Source of the DNA: Mesotaenium endlicherianum
Taxonomy: Eukaryota; Streptophyta; Zygnematophyceae; Zygnematales; Mesotaeniaceae
Direction of reading: 5' to 3'
Assembly: GCA_009602735.1 (NCBI GenBank)
Contig: WELA01010075.1
Coordinates: forward strand, 94,592 to 115,864
Length of the DNA: 21,273 bases
Of the stretch, positions 19,362-21,273 are shown in pieces. The notes beneath the pieces were generated by a model, which was not told where the DNA came from, made no database searches, and saw only the letters and a list, made by a program, of their open reading frames with translations. The position numbers and the translations under genes were made by a program. Each line of letters begins with the position of its first letter. Position 1 is the stretch's first letter.

Positions 19362-21273
19362 CCTGTCAATTGATGTTGAATATGAGAGGCCTCTAAATCA
19401 CGACGGCACGCCCTATTCTTATTCAACGAATAATTTTCTCGACTCAAGCCTGGCATATTCTTTAAACAATGAGAGCAGTTTGCCTTCTTCACCCAAGTAC
19501 TTCTGCCATGCATGTCATATTATGTTTACAGTCAAGGTTGGGTCTCGTTGGTTATGAAGGAAAATAAGACATGTTAGCTACCTGGACCACATTCTGTCGA
19601 CATTGCGCATTACTTCTTCACGACCACCAATTTTTCTTTACATAGTCATATCCTATCTACTGACAGCCTACAGGAAGGTCATGCTCTCGATATGATGGAG
19701 GCCAACTTCCTGATTCAGTAATCACGCTTCAAAACCTTGACGACTTGTACGGTGGTTCCTTCTATCTCAACCAAAAAAGAGAACACCAGACTATCCACGA
19801 GAGCCCTGCAAGATAGAATCACGCCGTGCACACCAGCAGCATGGCTTGCCTATTCTCGAAGGCCCTGCAATGCCCTTGTAATATCGAATTCGAGGCTCCC
19901 TGCTCACAACAGCTAGTTACCAAGGTCGAGTCGAAATGTCCGGTACAGCGGCCCGTTCACGACAACGTCAACGTCCTATCATTCTCTGAGAATTTATCCC
20001 GCTAAATTCTGCAAGCCAAACGAGCGGGCGAACTCAGGCGTACTGCAAGGACAACATCAGACAAACAAATCCGAAGACTCGCGACTGCTGACGACTGCTC
20101 TAGACTCCAAATCCTATTTTTTTGTGTGGTCAGAACCTCCGTTGTCTAAAAGAAAAAGCCAGAGGAGGCAAGACGAGGCCTCCCTTGGCTTTCATCAGGG
20201 AGTTTGGATTACCATACTACACTTGCACATTGTTTTCTATTTTGCAGTGTTGCGCAAAGGTCATCAACATACAGTCGATCTTCTTATGGCGTAGCTTGTC
20301 CCTCTTGTGCATATCTGTTATAAATCAGCGGTTGACAAAACACGCGAGTGTCCCCGTCCAACAATTGATTATCAAATGACGAGCGGCCTTAGAAAATACC
20401 TTCTTATTTACTACGGGAAACGACGATATAAGCTCCCCTTTTAAACTCGTCTTCAAAATTGTGCCTCTGGTTATTGCAGCTATCTACTTGTGTCTTCACT
20501 CGAGCCCCATGTTGCCATCTTGCCGCGTTTCTAAATCTGTGCATGTAAGGAAAAAGGTTGAGACAACAAGCTAGCAGATCTTTACTTTTGGTATACAATT
20601 TCAAGAATAACATGCGAGCATTTGCCAAGTAGGTAGTTGTTTCACGTCACACATCAATAGCAGTTTAATAACAACCCAAAGATGTGAGGGCATGTAAACA
20701 CACACACTGCATGCACTATCAATCAAATAGTGCAACATTAAGGTGACTATACTATGTGGCTATCAACAAACCTCGTAGGAAACCGTAATTACCTCAAAAC
20801 AAGAGAAGATGCAACATTCTTGCGCAAACAGATGAATGAGCACCAGACACACTGGTACCTTGAAAGAGTCAGTCAATTATATAATAACTACATAGCTTAT
20901 ATGATTTGGAAGTTGTGTATTCAAGTTCTCCACACATACAATATTAACACTGACCTGAAGCAATCATCCATTGCTAGATCAAAATTTACGTCATTACGCA
21001 GGCATCAGAGAGATGCAAGGGTTACATCGCCACATTTCTTACTCAACGTGCCAAGAAAGAACCTTGCAAGGGGCGTTACCATGTCCTACCGTATGTGGCG
21101 CTAAGAGACGAGTGGCTCACACACGCCAAACCATGCACCACGTATCTTGGAACTAGTGCTACCTCTTCCATCTACCTCGTCATCCTGCGTACTGCTACAG
21201 TTGAAGAACTTGATGTCAATTTAATCCATAAACCGGCGCACTAGCATCCTGAATAATAATCTTCCCCCCCCCC
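19362..21273. other. Upstream region of the kinesin gene; no supported gene
   Basis: Expected to hold the kinesin 5' UTR and promoter. The longest open frame (20754-21104, plus, 116 codons) is AT-rich and resembles nothing known. The other frames are short. No convincing TATA box or mitotic promoter element was found. The window ends in a run of ten C (21264-21273). Confidence 0.5.

Noticed and set aside
19950..20143. Two AACGG cores (minus strand) upstream of the kinesin, as in G2/M-specific MSA elements
   Set aside because: The flanking bases do not match the MSA consensus at either site, and a five-base core is expected by chance.
20754..21104. 116-codon plus-strand open frame
   Set aside because: No recognisable domain, AT-rich composition, no supporting splice or promoter signals, and within the length expected by chance in this region.
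1..21273. CRISPR arrays, rRNA, complete transposons, viral genes
   Set aside because: None seen. The repeats present are simple sequence, a coding minisatellite and one intronic duplication.

Overview
The window comes from a nuclear genome of the green lineage, most likely a streptophyte alga or an early land plant. The grounds are a plant-type makorin, a KIN-4 kinesin that follows the plant family along its stalk, a cell-wall-type protein built on Ser-(Pro)4 extensin motifs, and many short GT-AG introns of about 120-520 nt. Non-coding DNA is only moderately GC-rich, which argues against Chlamydomonas-like genomes. The species cannot be named from the sequence alone. I see no CRISPR array, rRNA, complete tRNA or intact transposon.

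Layout. (1) Positions 1-2189, minus strand: 5' part of a makorin RING-type E3 ubiquitin ligase gene with three CCCH zinc fingers. It runs off the left edge through an intron that carries a long GT/AC microsatellite. (2) About 2230-5499: intergenic, with no gene I can support. (3) 5500-6459, plus strand: an intact single-exon type I membrane protein whose ectodomain has nine 15-residue repeats, each joining an N-glycosylation sequon to an extensin SPPP(P) motif. (4) About 6460-8967: no firmly supported gene, but a cluster of exon-like open stretches with good splice signals on the minus strand. (5) 19361-8968, minus strand: a complete KIN-4/chromokinesin gene that I resolved into 25 exons and 1384 codons. 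Every exon junction is phase-consistent. Two introns start with GC instead of GT. The protein has an N-terminal motor, a long coiled coil, and a GC-rich last exon encoding a KIF4-type Cys-rich (CXC) domain and a destruction-box-like motif. (6) 19362-21273: upstream region of the kinesin gene, with no gene recognised.

The three genes are independent eukaryotic loci: makorin and the membrane protein are divergent, and the membrane protein and the kinesin are convergent. They do not form an operon or an obvious pathway. The least ordinary items are the sequon/extensin repeat protein, the two GC-AG introns in the kinesin (one splitting the P-loop), the candidate spliced gene between 7271 and 8833, and a tRNA-like remnant in a kinesin intron.
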